Source: Lachnospiraceae bacterium
GTDB taxonomy: Bacteria; Bacillota; Clostridia; Lachnospirales; Lachnospiraceae
Assembly (NCBI GenBank): GCA_003447295.1
Contig: DLZQ01000023.1
Span: forward strand, 1-20,261
Reading direction: 5' to 3'
Length of the DNA stretch: 20,261 bases
Below are positions 6,936 to 15,390 of the stretch, in pieces. The translations under genes and the position numbers were made by a program. Under the pieces are notes generated by a model that had not been told where the DNA came from, made no database searches, and was given only the letters and a program-made list of their open reading frames with translations. The first letter of the stretch is position 1. Every line of letters begins with the position of its first letter.

Positions 6936-8177
6936 ATGAAAAAAAGAATGTTCATGGCACTTGCGGTCGCGCTCACCGGAGTCAGTATGGTGGTGGCAGC
7001 AGGAAACGGAGAACTGAAAATACAGAGTGAAGCCTCGGTACGGAAAGTACATGCGGCGGAAATACATCAGATCGGTGTCGAGCCGATCCCGGCGACCGGA
7101 CAGATCACCATTGAGGATCTGCTGGCGGTACAGGGCAGTGAGACCGAGGACCCCAGGGCGCTGGAAGGGGTGTCGGATCCGGAGGATGTTCCGGTAGACG
7201 AAGCTTCCGTAGAGGATACGAACGCAGATGAGTATGCATCATTGGCGATCGCCAATGTGACGAATTACGTCAATGTCCGGACAGAACCAAACACGGACAG
7301 TGCCGTAGTAGGCAAAATCTATGATGGAGCCGTAGCACAGATCCTGGATGTGGCAGGAGAGGATCAGGACTGGTTCCGGATCGTCTCAGGAAATGTGGAA
7401 GGATATATCAAAGCTGAGTTTTTCATCTACGGAGATGCAGCAGCTGAGGTAGTAGACAATTATGTGACCAGATATGCGGTTGTCACCGCAGACCGTCTGA
7501 ATGTGAGACAGGATCCTGCCACAGATGCAAAAAGAATTGGTTACATTGACAATGGAGAAAAGGTAAAAATTCTGGAGAATGACGGAGACTGGCTGAAGGT
7601 ACAGTACACCGACAGCAAGGAAGGCTACGTCTCTGCGGAATATGTGACGATCTCGGAAGAATTTATCTATGCGAAGACAATAGAAGAGGAACAGGCGGAA
7701 ATTGCCGCACAGAAGGCATTGCAGGCAAGAGAACAGACTGCCGAGCAGGATGCCCCGGAGGTGATCACGAACATCACACTTCCCACAACTACTTATACCT
7801 CCAATGCAGAACTCAGACAGGGAATGATCGAGTATGCCATGCAGTATCTGGGCAACCGGTATGTACACGGAGGCTCCAGTCTGTCAGGGGGTACGGATTG
7901 TTCCGGATTCACCTGCTTTATCTATGCGGAGTTCGGCTATTCTATCAGCCGTACACCGGGAGGACAGTATTCCGGTGCCGGACAAAACATCAGCTCTGAA
8001 GAACTTCAGCCCGGAGATATTGTATGTTATAGTTCCAATGGAGGGAAGAGCTGTACCCACGTAGGACTGTATATCGGTGACGGACAGATCATTCATTCCG
8101 CTAATTCACGGAAGGGTGTCATCATCAGTGCAGTGGATTACAGCCCCATTATTGGTATGAAAAATGTTATTGATTAG
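6936..8177 (+). CDS. Secreted SH3-SH3-NlpC/P60 cell-wall hydrolase
   Basis: The protein has 413 residues. Residues 1 to about 40 are a signal peptide with a probable cut after HAA. A low-complexity acidic stretch follows, then two bacterial SH3 domains (about 106-165, with YVNVRTEP, and about 180-240, with LNVRQDP) that bind the wall. After a charged linker comes the NlpC/P60 domain (about 290-413) with Cys322 in TDCSGF, His375 in THVGLYIG and His387 in IIHSANS as the catalytic triad. Such enzymes cut the D-Glu to diamino-acid bond of peptidoglycan stem peptides. The ribosome site is weak for this window. It has its own promoter and stands alone, unrelated to the TetR locus upstream. Confidence 0.9.
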   Translation: MKKRMFMALAVALTGVSMVVAAGNGELKIQSEASVRKVHAAEIHQIGVEPIPATGQITIEDLLAVQGSETEDPRALEGVSDPEDVPVDEASVEDTNADEYASLAIANVTNYVNVRTEPNTDSAVVGKIYDGAVAQILDVAGEDQDWFRIVSGNVEGYIKAEFFIYGDAAAEVVDNYVTRYAVVTADRLNVRQDPATDAKRIGYIDNGEKVKILENDGDWLKVQYTDSKEGYVSAEYVTISEEFIYAKTIEEEQAEIAAQKALQAREQTAEQDAPEVITNITLPTTTYTSNAELRQGMIEYAMQYLGNRYVHGGSSLSGGTDCSGFTCFIYAEFGYSISRTPGGQYSGAGQNISSEELQPGDIVCYSSNGGKSCTHVGLYIGDGQIIHSANSRKGVIISAVDYSPIIGMKNVID

Positions 8178-8391
8178 CCACATTCGTATTTAAATTATGG
8201 AGTACCCGTCTAACGCTGGCACCTGTGAAAGTACAGAAGCGTGATAAGGCAGAAGTGCGGACAGAAGCAGAGAGTAGCCATTGTAAGAGCACTCTGCATG
8301 CATCCGAAGACGGAGAGAGCCAGGCAGTTTTTGAATGTATTCACCTTTGAACAGGTGGAGCATCATGTGGAGTAAATAAATGATACAAAGG
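8178..8391 (+). other. Intergenic stretch with several short hairpins, no gene recognised
   Basis: About 210 bp without a supported ORF. I see short inverted repeats: CTGT/ACAG near 8220-8240, GCAGAG/CTCTGC near 8264-8300, TCCG/CGGA near 8307-8318 and CACCT/AGGTG at about 8342-8358. CACCTGT near 8220 is also complementary to ACAGGTG near 8351. It ends in a strong terminator 30 bp before the chromate transporter. It could be a structured leader, a 3' UTR or decayed DNA; I do not recognise a known riboswitch. Confidence 0.35.
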
Positions 8392-8419
8392 GCCTTCCGG
8401 AGAGCTCCGGAGGGCTTTT
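8392..8419 (+). terminator. Intrinsic terminator upstream of the chromate transporter genes
   Basis: A 10-bp GC-rich stem (8392-8401 with 8406-8415, one G-T pair) around a GAGC tetraloop, followed by TTTT. It ends the NlpC/P60 transcript or an upstream leader RNA. Confidence 0.8.
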
Positions 8420-8447
8420 ACATGTTAACAGAAACAGGAGATAAGAT

Positions 8448-9029
8448 ATGCCGGAAAAAGATACCCAAAAGCTCAGACAGAGATTATGGAAAATATTTCT
8501 GTCCACATTATATTTAAGCGCATTCACCTTTGGTGGGGGGTATGTCATCGTTACACTGATGAAGAAAAAATTCGTGGATGAATACCACTGGATCGAAGAA
8601 GACGAAATGCTGGATCTGGTGGCCATCGCCCAGTCCTCGCCCGGCGCGATCGCAGTCAACGGAGCCATTGTGGTGGGGTACAAGCTGGCGGGGATCCCGG
8701 GGACACTGGTGGCGATCCTCGGAACGATTCTGCCCCCTTTTGTCATCATTTCCGTGATCTCCATCTGCTACAATGCATTCCGCAGTAACTTCTTCGTGGC
8801 GCAGATGCTGTCCGGTATGCAGTCGGGCGTGGGAGCCGTGATCGCTTCCGTGACCTATGACATGGGAGCTCCTATCGTAAAAGAAAAAGATCCCATGTCA
8901 CTTGTTATCCTATTAGGAGCTTTTCTGGCAGCATGTATTCTGGAGATCAATGTGATCTATATCGTGATCGTCTGCGGACTGCTTGGTGTGGCACGGACGT
9001 TCCTTGCTAAAAGGAGGACCGGAAAATGA
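8448..9029 (+). CDS. Chromate transporter (CHR family), short-chain subunit 1
   Basis: The protein has 193 residues with an AGGAGA site. It is a single CHR domain: SAFTFGGGYVIVTLM near residue 23, then AIAQSSPGAIAVNGAIVVGY and a GIPGT...LPPFV segment, with hydrophobic helices throughout. Full-length ChrA has two such domains. Here they are split into two genes that overlap by ATGA, and the pair is expected to act together as one transporter in the membrane. The family exports chromate in some bacteria; in gut anaerobes the real anion substrate is not established. Confidence 0.88.
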   Translation: MPEKDTQKLRQRLWKIFLSTLYLSAFTFGGGYVIVTLMKKKFVDEYHWIEEDEMLDLVAIAQSSPGAIAVNGAIVVGYKLAGIPGTLVAILGTILPPFVIISVISICYNAFRSNFFVAQMLSGMQSGVGAVIASVTYDMGAPIVKEKDPMSLVILLGAFLAACILEINVIYIVIVCGLLGVARTFLAKRRTGK

Positions 9030-9601
9030 TCTATCTGCAATTATTTTTAAGCTTTCTGCAAATAGGAATGTTCAGCTTCGGCGGCGGTTATGCCGCAATG
9101 CCGCTGATCCAGGGGCAGGTGGTCACACTCCATGGGTGGCTTACCATGTCGGAATTCACAGATCTGATCACGATTTCACAGATGACACCGGGACCCATTG
9201 CAGTGAATTCCGCTACTTTTGTGGGAATGAAGATCGCCGGGATTCCCGGAGCCGTGGTGGCGACGGCCGGATGTATTCTGCCGTCCTGCATTATTGTGAC
9301 GATCCTGGCAAGACTATACCTGAAGTATCGTAACCTGGATCTGATGCAGGGAGTGCTGAAATCTCTGCGGCCGGCTGTGGTGGCAATGATCGCATCGGCA
9401 GGGATACTGATCCTCAAAAATGCATTCTGGGGAAGTGGGGAGAGCATCGCCCTGACGGGAACTGAGTGGAGTATGGTCTTGATCTTCGTTATCTGTGTGG
9501 TGTTGCTTCGGAAGACGAAATTAAATCCTGTATGGGTCATGGTATTGGCGGGTGTCATGAAGGTGGGAACTTCTATGATGATCCGGGGGATCTGTTTCTA
9601 G
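9026..9601 (+). CDS. Chromate transporter (CHR family), short-chain subunit 2
   Basis: The protein has 191 residues. The ATG overlaps the stop codon of subunit 1 (ATGA), with AAGGAGG inside the upstream gene. The CHR motifs are MFSFGGGYAAMPLI near residue 13, then TISQMTPGPIAVNSATFVG and GIPGAVV...LPSCI. This is the usual paired arrangement of short-chain CHR proteins, where both halves are needed. No regulator or reductase gene is adjacent. Confidence 0.88.
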   Translation: MIYLQLFLSFLQIGMFSFGGGYAAMPLIQGQVVTLHGWLTMSEFTDLITISQMTPGPIAVNSATFVGMKIAGIPGAVVATAGCILPSCIIVTILARLYLKYRNLDLMQGVLKSLRPAVVAMIASAGILILKNAFWGSGESIALTGTEWSMVLIFVICVVLLRKTKLNPVWVMVLAGVMKVGTSMMIRGICF

Positions 9602-9622
9602 TAAAAGCAGGACCCGGGAGGG

Positions 9623-9651
9623 TTGACAGCGAAACGGAAAAAAAGTATCAT
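9623..9651 (+). promoter_or_regulatory. Promoter of the hisS-aspS operon
   Basis: Consensus TTGACA (9623-9628), a 17-bp spacer and TATCAT (9646-9651). The leader is only about 40 nt, too short for a T-box. Confidence 0.75.
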
Positions 9652-9699
9652 ATATAAGATATTGAGCAATTAAACATAAGAGCGGAAGGGTAGAAGACC

Positions 9700-10962
9700 A
9701 TGGCACTTAGCAAGAAGCCCACAACGGGCATGAAAGATATCCTGCCGGAGGAGATGCAGATACGTGATTACGTGATCAGCGTCATCAAGGACACCTACGG
9801 CAAATTCGGTTTTACTTCCATTGAGACTCCCTGTGTGGAAAATATTGCGAACTTAAGCAGTAAGCAGGGCGGCGACAATGAGAAGCTGATCTTCAAGATC
9901 TTAAAGCGCGGCGAGAAACTGAACGTGGCAGCCGCAACCACAGAGGAAGAGGTAGTGGACAGTGGTCTGCGTTATGACCTGACGGTGCCTCTGGTACGTT
10001 ATTATTCCAACAACGCGGCATCCCTGCCCTCTCCTTTTAAGGCATTGCAGATGGGCAATGTTTGGAGAGCGGACAGACCCCAGAGAGGAAGATATCGTCA
10101 GTTCATGCAGTGTGATATCGATATCCTCGGTGAGCCGTCTAACTTAGCAGAGATCGAACTAATCCTGGCGACCACCACCACACTGGGCAAGCTTGGATTT
10201 AAAAATTTCCAGATCCGTATCAATGAACGCCGTATTCTGAAGGCAATGGCTGCTTACAGCGGATTCCCCGAAGAATCCTATGACAGCGTATTTATTACTC
10301 TGGACAAAATGGATAAGATCGGCCTGGAAGGCGTGGAAGCAGAGCTTTTGGAGAACGGTTTTGACAAGGCATGTGTAGACAAGTATCTGGAACTGTTCAA
10401 GGGACTGGAAAGTGCCGAGGACGGTGTGGCTTATCTGGCAGATACGCTGGAAGGATTCTTAGAGCCGGAGATCGCCCAGAGCCTCAGAGAGATCATGGAC
10501 AGTGTCAGAGCAACCAAGGCTTCCGATTTTGAGATCGTGTTCGATGCCACTCTGGTAAGAGGCATGTCTTATTATACCGGAACCATTTTTGAGATCGCCA
10601 TGCCGGAATTCGGCGGCAGCTGCGGTGGCGGCGGACGTTACGACAAGATGGTCGGTAAATTCACCGGCAATGATGTGCCCGCCTGCGGATTCTCCATCGG
10701 CTTCGAGCGTATCATCATGCTGCTCATGGAGAGAGGCTTCCAGGTGCCCACGAGACCGAAGCAGGTAGCATACCTGATCGAGAAGGGTGTCAGCGGCGAA
10801 AGGCTGTGTGAAGTGATCGCACAGGCGCAGGAAGCCCGTAAGGACGGTACCCAGGTACTGGTAGCCCGCATGAACAAGAACAAGAAGTTCCAGAAGGAAC
10901 AGCTGAATAAGGAAGGCTACGAAGAATTCGTGGAATTCTATAAAGAAGAATTAAAGAGATAA
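9700..10962 (+). CDS. hisS: Histidyl-tRNA synthetase
   Basis: The protein has 420 residues and is a class II aminoacyl-tRNA synthetase that charges tRNA-His in the cytoplasm. Motif 2 is at residues 122-135 (WRADRPQRGRYRQF), the histidine motif LVRGMSYYTG at 285-294, followed by GGGRYD and motif 3 GFSIGFERI, and a C-terminal anticodon-binding domain. The N-terminal part contains LRYDLTVPLVRYY, where most bacterial HisRS have LRPEGT; this resembles the eukaryotic/Bacteroidetes-like subtype. It is the first gene of an operon with aspS, 26 bp downstream, a pairing conserved in Firmicutes. Confidence 0.95.
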   Translation: MALSKKPTTGMKDILPEEMQIRDYVISVIKDTYGKFGFTSIETPCVENIANLSSKQGGDNEKLIFKILKRGEKLNVAAATTEEEVVDSGLRYDLTVPLVRYYSNNAASLPSPFKALQMGNVWRADRPQRGRYRQFMQCDIDILGEPSNLAEIELILATTTTLGKLGFKNFQIRINERRILKAMAAYSGFPEESYDSVFITLDKMDKIGLEGVEAELLENGFDKACVDKYLELFKGLESAEDGVAYLADTLEGFLEPEIAQSLREIMDSVRATKASDFEIVFDATLVRGMSYYTGTIFEIAMPEFGGSCGGGGRYDKMVGKFTGNDVPACGFSIGFERIIMLLMERGFQVPTRPKQVAYLIEKGVSGERLCEVIAQAQEARKDGTQVLVARMNKNKKFQKEQLNKEGYEEFVEFYKEELKR

Positions 10963-10988
10963 AAGCAACAGACGAAGGAGCAAAAGCA

Positions 10989-12752
10989 ATGATTCAGTCC
11001 AGAACACATAACTGTAATGAACTTCGGATCGGCAACGTCGGTGAGAGAGTTACACTGGTCGGCTGGTTCGAGAACATGAGAAAAGTCAGCAAAAATCTCG
11101 GCTTTGTCATTCTGCGTGATTTCTACGGAACCACCCAGCTGGTAGTAGAGACCGAGGAAATGATGAATGTCATGGATGGCATCAACAAGGAGTCCACCAT
11201 CTCCGTGGAAGGTGTGGTAAGAGAGCGTTCCAGCAAAAATGCAAATCTGCCCACCGGTGAGATCGAAGTAGTGCCCGATAAGATCGAGATCCTGGGAAAA
11301 TGTATTTACAATGCACTTCCCTTTGAGATCAATCAGTCCAAGGATGCAGACGAGAATGCCCGTCTGAAATACCGTTATCTGGATCTGAGAAATCCGAACA
11401 TGAAGAAAAATATCGTGATGAGAAGCCAGATCGTGGCAGAATTGCGTCAGAGAATGTATGCGTTGAACTTCATGGAGATCACGACTCCTATCCTGACCTG
11501 TTCTTCTCCGGAAGGTGCGAGAGATTATCTGGTTCCCGCCAGAAATCATCCCGGCAAGTTCTATGCTCTGCCCCAGGCACCTCAGCAGTTCAAGCAGATC
11601 CTGATGGCATCCGGTTTCGACCGTTATTTCCAGATCGCTCCCTGCTTCCGTGATGAGGATGCGAGAGCCGACCGTTCTCCCGGAGAGTTCTATCAGTTAG
11701 ATATGGAGATGGCATTCGCTTCCCAGGAAGATGTATTCTCCATCGTAGAGCAGGTGCTGCCTCCCGTATTTGAAAAGTATGGCATTTATAAAGAAGCTTC
11801 CAAAGCGCCTTTCGTACGCATCCCTTATCTGGAGGCTATGGATAAGTACGGCTCCGATAAGCCGGATCTGCGAATTGATCTGGTGCTGACCGATGCTACG
11901 GAAGTAATGCAGGGCTGCGGCTTTGCTGCTTTTGAAGGTCAGACTGTAAAGGCTATCGTAGTAGATGATTTCACCGCTACCCGTAAGCAGATCGACGCGA
12001 TCTGTGCAGAGGTAGAGGTACAGACTGCACGCAAGGGCTTCTGGTTCCGTGTAGATGAGAACGGAGAGTTCGTAGGCGGTATCTCCAAGTTCTTACAGGA
12101 CCGCAAGGAAGAAGTCATCAAGGCGTTAGGTCTTAAGAATGGTGACTTTGTGGGTCTTGCCGCAGGCAAGAAGCTGGAAGCACAGAAGACAGCAGGTGTA
12201 TATAGAAAGCTGTTAGGTGCCGCCAGTGAGAAACATATGAAAAAGGATTGCTACGAGTTCTGCTGGATCGTGGATTTCCCGATGTATGAGATCGGCGAGG
12301 AGTCCGGAGAACTGGAATTCTGTCATAACCCGTTCTCCATGCCCCAGGGTGGTATGGACGCGCTGAACAATCAGGATCCCTTAGAGATCCTGGCATACCA
12401 GTACGATCTGGTCTGCAACGGTGTAGAGCTGTCCTCCGGTGCGGTGAGAAACCATGATCCGGAGATCATGATTAAGGCATTTGAGCTGGTAGGCTTAGGT
12501 GAAGCCGATGTGAAGGCTAAATTCCCTGCCATGTACAATGCATTCTGCTACGGAGCACCTCCTCATGCAGGAATCGCTCCCGGCGTAGACCGTATGATCA
12601 TGCTGATCTGCGGTGAGGAAAGCATCCGTGAGATCATTCCTTTCCCGATGAACAAGAACGCAATGGATATTATGATGGGAGCACCGGGCACGGTAGAGCA
12701 GAAGCAGTTAGATGAGCTGCATCTGGCGATCACCGCAAAACCGGAAGAATAA
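10989..12752 (+). CDS. aspS: Aspartyl-tRNA synthetase
   Basis: The protein has 587 residues, the usual bacterial length, with an AAGGAG site. The order is an N-terminal OB-fold anticodon-binding domain (about 1-110), class II core motif 1 after RYLDLR, motif 2 with FRDEDARADRSPGEFYQLD (Arg226-Asp228-Arg229), the bacterial GAD insertion (about 285-410) and motif 3 AGIAPGVDRMIML with Arg535. The motif 2 loop (SPGEFYQ) and motif 3 (APGVDR) differ from the E. coli/Bacillus forms (QPEFTQ, AFGLDR) and resemble, from memory, an alphaproteobacterial-type subgroup. It charges tRNA-Asp; whether it is discriminating against tRNA-Asn cannot be told by eye. Confidence 0.95.
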   Translation: MIQSRTHNCNELRIGNVGERVTLVGWFENMRKVSKNLGFVILRDFYGTTQLVVETEEMMNVMDGINKESTISVEGVVRERSSKNANLPTGEIEVVPDKIEILGKCIYNALPFEINQSKDADENARLKYRYLDLRNPNMKKNIVMRSQIVAELRQRMYALNFMEITTPILTCSSPEGARDYLVPARNHPGKFYALPQAPQQFKQILMASGFDRYFQIAPCFRDEDARADRSPGEFYQLDMEMAFASQEDVFSIVEQVLPPVFEKYGIYKEASKAPFVRIPYLEAMDKYGSDKPDLRIDLVLTDATEVMQGCGFAAFEGQTVKAIVVDDFTATRKQIDAICAEVEVQTARKGFWFRVDENGEFVGGISKFLQDRKEEVIKALGLKNGDFVGLAAGKKLEAQKTAGVYRKLLGAASEKHMKKDCYEFCWIVDFPMYEIGEESGELEFCHNPFSMPQGGMDALNNQDPLEILAYQYDLVCNGVELSSGAVRNHDPEIMIKAFELVGLGEADVKAKFPAMYNAFCYGAPPHAGIAPGVDRMIMLICGEESIREIIPFPMNKNAMDIMMGAPGTVEQKQLDELHLAITAKPEE

Positions 12753-12756
12753 TCAT

Positions 12757-12793
12757 AAGGCTGTCGCAGGAATTTTCGTGCGACAGCCTTTGT
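12757..12793 (+). terminator. Intrinsic terminator of the hisS-aspS operon
   Basis: A perfect 12-bp stem (12757-12768 with 12779-12790) around a 10-nt loop. The T-tract is short (TTTG), so some read-through into the PPTase gene is likely. Confidence 0.75.
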
Positions 12794-12828
12794 GCTGAAT
12801 AGATATGGCGATTTGCCGGGAGAAGGAC

Positions 12829-13536
12829 ATGGCTGTAGGAATTTATGTATTGCATCTGCATCCTGCACAGGAAGAGATGAGACGGAGCTTCTTACGGGAA
12901 GCGGCAGAGTGTGTGGATGAGGTGCGACGGAAAAAGACAGAACGGATAAAGGGGACCGGAGCCAAAGCAGCCAGTCTCGGCGCCGGAATGCTGTTGCAAA
13001 AGATGGCAATGGATCTGACAGAAGGCATTGAGAATACCGATATCCTGTTTCTGGAAGAGGATGAACTGCTTGCAGTGCTGCAGGCACGAATACTGAGAGA
13101 ACAGACGCCCCCCTTCTCTTTTTTCTATGAATATGGAGCACAGGGCAAACCACAGATTGTAAATTTCCCGAAAAAATTTAATCTGTCTCATTCCGGAGAC
13201 TATGTGGTCTGTGGGGTCAGCGACGGAGAAGTGGGAGTGGATATCCAAAAATGGGTTCCCTTCAAAGAACGGACGGCAGAGCGCTTTTTTGCAAAGGAAG
13301 AGTGGAAACTATTGCAGGAGACGGACGTGGAGAAACGGACCGAGCTGTTCTACCGATTGTGGAGCAGAAAAGAAGCCTACGGCAAATATACCGGTCAGGG
13401 GATCGGCAGCGTCTTGGGAGAAGACTTTTCCGACGAGCGCAAATGGAAGGAAAAGAAGATCTGCTTCCGGGAACAGACTTTGGAAGCGGGGTATTCGCTG
13501 GCGGTCTGCTACGGAACAGCAGAAGTGTTAAAATGA
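12829..13536 (+). CDS. 4'-phosphopantetheinyl transferase superfamily protein (Sfp type)
   Basis: The protein has 235 residues. I chose the ATG at 12829 because GGGAGAAGG lies just before it; the in-frame ATG at 12805 has no ribosome site. Family motifs are GKPQ with FNLSHSGDYVVCGV, then GVDIQK with Asp138, and LWSRKEAYGKYTG with Trp178, Lys181 and Glu182. Asp138 and Glu182 are the metal ligands. The middle acidic residue (Glu109 in Sfp) is Gln140 here, as in some family members. These enzymes move phosphopantetheine from CoA to carrier proteins. No polyketide or peptide synthetase gene is nearby, so the carrier protein is unknown. There is no evident promoter in the 38 bp after the aspS terminator. 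Confidence 0.88.
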   Translation: MAVGIYVLHLHPAQEEMRRSFLREAAECVDEVRRKKTERIKGTGAKAASLGAGMLLQKMAMDLTEGIENTDILFLEEDELLAVLQARILREQTPPFSFFYEYGAQGKPQIVNFPKKFNLSHSGDYVVCGVSDGEVGVDIQKWVPFKERTAERFFAKEEWKLLQETDVEKRTELFYRLWSRKEAYGKYTGQGIGSVLGEDFSDERKWKEKKICFREQTLEAGYSLAVCYGTAEVLK

Positions 13537-13632
13537 AGGAAAATGGTAAATAGTAAAAGGGAGTAGAAGCACGAAAAGCAGTTGTGTACTGCACGGTAAA
13601 TGCATGGAACAATGCATAGAAATGAGGATCTT

Positions 13633-15390
13633 ATGAAACGATTAATGATGTATCTGAAGGATTACAAGAAAGAGTCCATACTGGCACCGTTGTTCAAACT
13701 GCTGGAAGCTTTTTTTGAACTGATGGTTCCTCTGGTAATGGCGAATATCATCGACTATGGTATTTCCAACCGGAACATGGGCTATATCGGTAAAATGGGA
13801 CTGCTCCTGCTGCTCCTTGGTGTAGTGGGACTGGCATCGTCCATTACTGCACAGTTTTTCGCAGCCAAGGCGGCAGTGGGATTTTCTACCAAGCTGCGTC
13901 AGGCACTGTTTAATCATATTGAGGATCTGAGTTTTACGGATATTGATAAGGCGGGAACCTCCACCATGATCACCCGTATGACCAGTGATGTGAACCAGGT
14001 GCAGTCCGGTGTGAACATGACCTTACGTCTGTTCCTGCGGTCCCCGATCATCGTATTCGGTGCCATGATCATGGCATTTACCATTGATGTGAAATGTGCA
14101 CTGATCTTCGTGGTGGCAATTCCATTATTGTCCGTTGTGGTATTCGGCATTATTTTATCCACGATTCCCCTGTACAAAAAGGTGCAGTCCAAGCTGGATC
14201 AGGTGCTGGGCATTACCAGAGAGAATCTGACCGGCGTCCGTGTCATCCGTGCGTTCCATCAGGAAGCCAAGGAAGCGGACCGCTTTCGGGAGAATAACGA
14301 AGCATTGTCGGCCATGCAGATCTTCGTGGGTAAGATCAGCGCCTGCATGAATCCTGTGACCTATATCATTGTAAACGGAGCCATCATTGCTCTGATCTAT
14401 ACCGGTGCCGTACAGGTCAACATCGGTAACTTAAGCCAGGGTGAGGTGGTAGCGATCATCAACTATATGAACCAGATCCTGGTAGAACTGGTGAAGCTGG
14501 CGAATCTGATCGTGACCATGACCAAGGCGTTGGCGTGCGCGGAACGTGTATCCAGCGTGTTTGAGATCGGTGCCGATGCAACAGAGGATGAGAAAAAAGC
14601 AGCTCTGGATAACAGTATTGCTGCAAAAGTGGATGAAAAAGCCCCTTTTCTGAACTTCAACCATGTATCCCTGACTTATCAGGGAGCCGGTGCACCGACT
14701 TTACAGGATATGAACTTCACCGTAAACCGTGGCGATACCGTAGGTATCATCGGAGGTACCGGTTCCGGTAAGACCTCCCTGGTGAATCTGATTCCCGGTT
14801 TCTATCCGGCGACGGAAGGTGAGATTCTGTTAGAGGGCAGAGATATCAGGACCATGAGTGATGAAGAGCTGCGGGGACGCATCGGTGTCGTGCCGCAGAA
14901 GGCAGTCCTGTTCAAGGGAACGATCCGCAGTAACCTTCAGTGGGGCAAGCCGGACGCTACTGAAGAGGAGATGTGGAAAGCACTGGAGCTTGCACAGGCA
15001 TCGGAAGTGGTAGACGGTAAGCCCGGAAAGTTGGATGCAACGGTGGCACAGAACGGCAAGAACTTCTCCGGTGGACAGAGACAGCGTCTGACGATTGCAA
15101 GAGCCTTAGTCAGAAATCCCGAGATCCTGATCCTGGATGACAGCGCTTCCGCACTGGACTATGCAACAGATGCAAAACTCCGTGCAGCACTTCGTACCCT
15201 GGAAGATAAGACCACAACCTTTATCGTATCCCAGCGTGCCTCCACGATCCGTCATGCGGACAGGATCATCGTTCTGGATGATGGAGAGATCGCAGGTATG
15301 GGAACCCATGATGAGTTGTTAAAGGATTGCACCGTATATCAGGAGATTTATTATTCCCAGTACCCTGAACAGAGAGGAGGTGTCCGGTAA
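13633..15390 (+). CDS. ABC exporter, half-transporter with degenerate ATP site
   Basis: The protein has 585 residues. The start is ATG 13633 with GAGG just upstream; the ATG at 13600 lacks a site. It has six membrane helices (about residues 15-300) followed by a nucleotide-binding domain: Walker A GGTGSGKT (374-381), signature FSGGQ (478-482) and Walker B ILILD followed by Asp503 instead of the catalytic Glu, with the H-loop His replaced by Gln534 (SQRAST). This is the pattern of the degenerate half of heterodimeric multidrug-type exporters such as TM287/288 or BmrCD. Its canonical signature motif completes the active ATP site of its partner. It overlaps the next gene by one base (TAATG). The substrate is unknown. 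Confidence 0.9.
   Translation: MKRLMMYLKDYKKESILAPLFKLLEAFFELMVPLVMANIIDYGISNRNMGYIGKMGLLLLLLGVVGLASSITAQFFAAKAAVGFSTKLRQALFNHIEDLSFTDIDKAGTSTMITRMTSDVNQVQSGVNMTLRLFLRSPIIVFGAMIMAFTIDVKCALIFVVAIPLLSVVVFGIILSTIPLYKKVQSKLDQVLGITRENLTGVRVIRAFHQEAKEADRFRENNEALSAMQIFVGKISACMNPVTYIIVNGAIIALIYTGAVQVNIGNLSQGEVVAIINYMNQILVELVKLANLIVTMTKALACAERVSSVFEIGADATEDEKKAALDNSIAAKVDEKAPFLNFNHVSLTYQGAGAPTLQDMNFTVNRGDTVGIIGGTGSGKTSLVNLIPGFYPATEGEILLEGRDIRTMSDEELRGRIGVVPQKAVLFKGTIRSNLQWGKPDATEEEMWKALELAQASEVVDGKPGKLDATVAQNGKNFSGGQRQRLTIARALVRNPEILILDDSASALDYATDAKLRAALRTLEDKTTTFIVSQRASTIRHADRIIVLDDGEIAGMGTHDELLKDCTVYQEIYYSQYPEQRGGVR

Noticed and set aside
7386..7868. 160-codon minus-strand frame inside the NlpC/P60 gene
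   Set aside because: Antisense shadow of a well-supported gene; Cys-rich, random-looking composition.
9088..9558. 156-codon minus-strand frame opposite the second CHR gene
   Set aside because: Shadow of a real gene; no start signals.
9602..9699. T-box riboswitch before hisS
   Set aside because: The leader is about 40 nt with no T-box sequence and no terminator; a plain consensus promoter explains it.
13578..13617. Two small hairpins (GCAGT/ACTGC and ATGCAT/ATGCAT) before the ABC operon
   Set aside because: Short stems without a T-tract or a promoter at a useful distance; could be chance.
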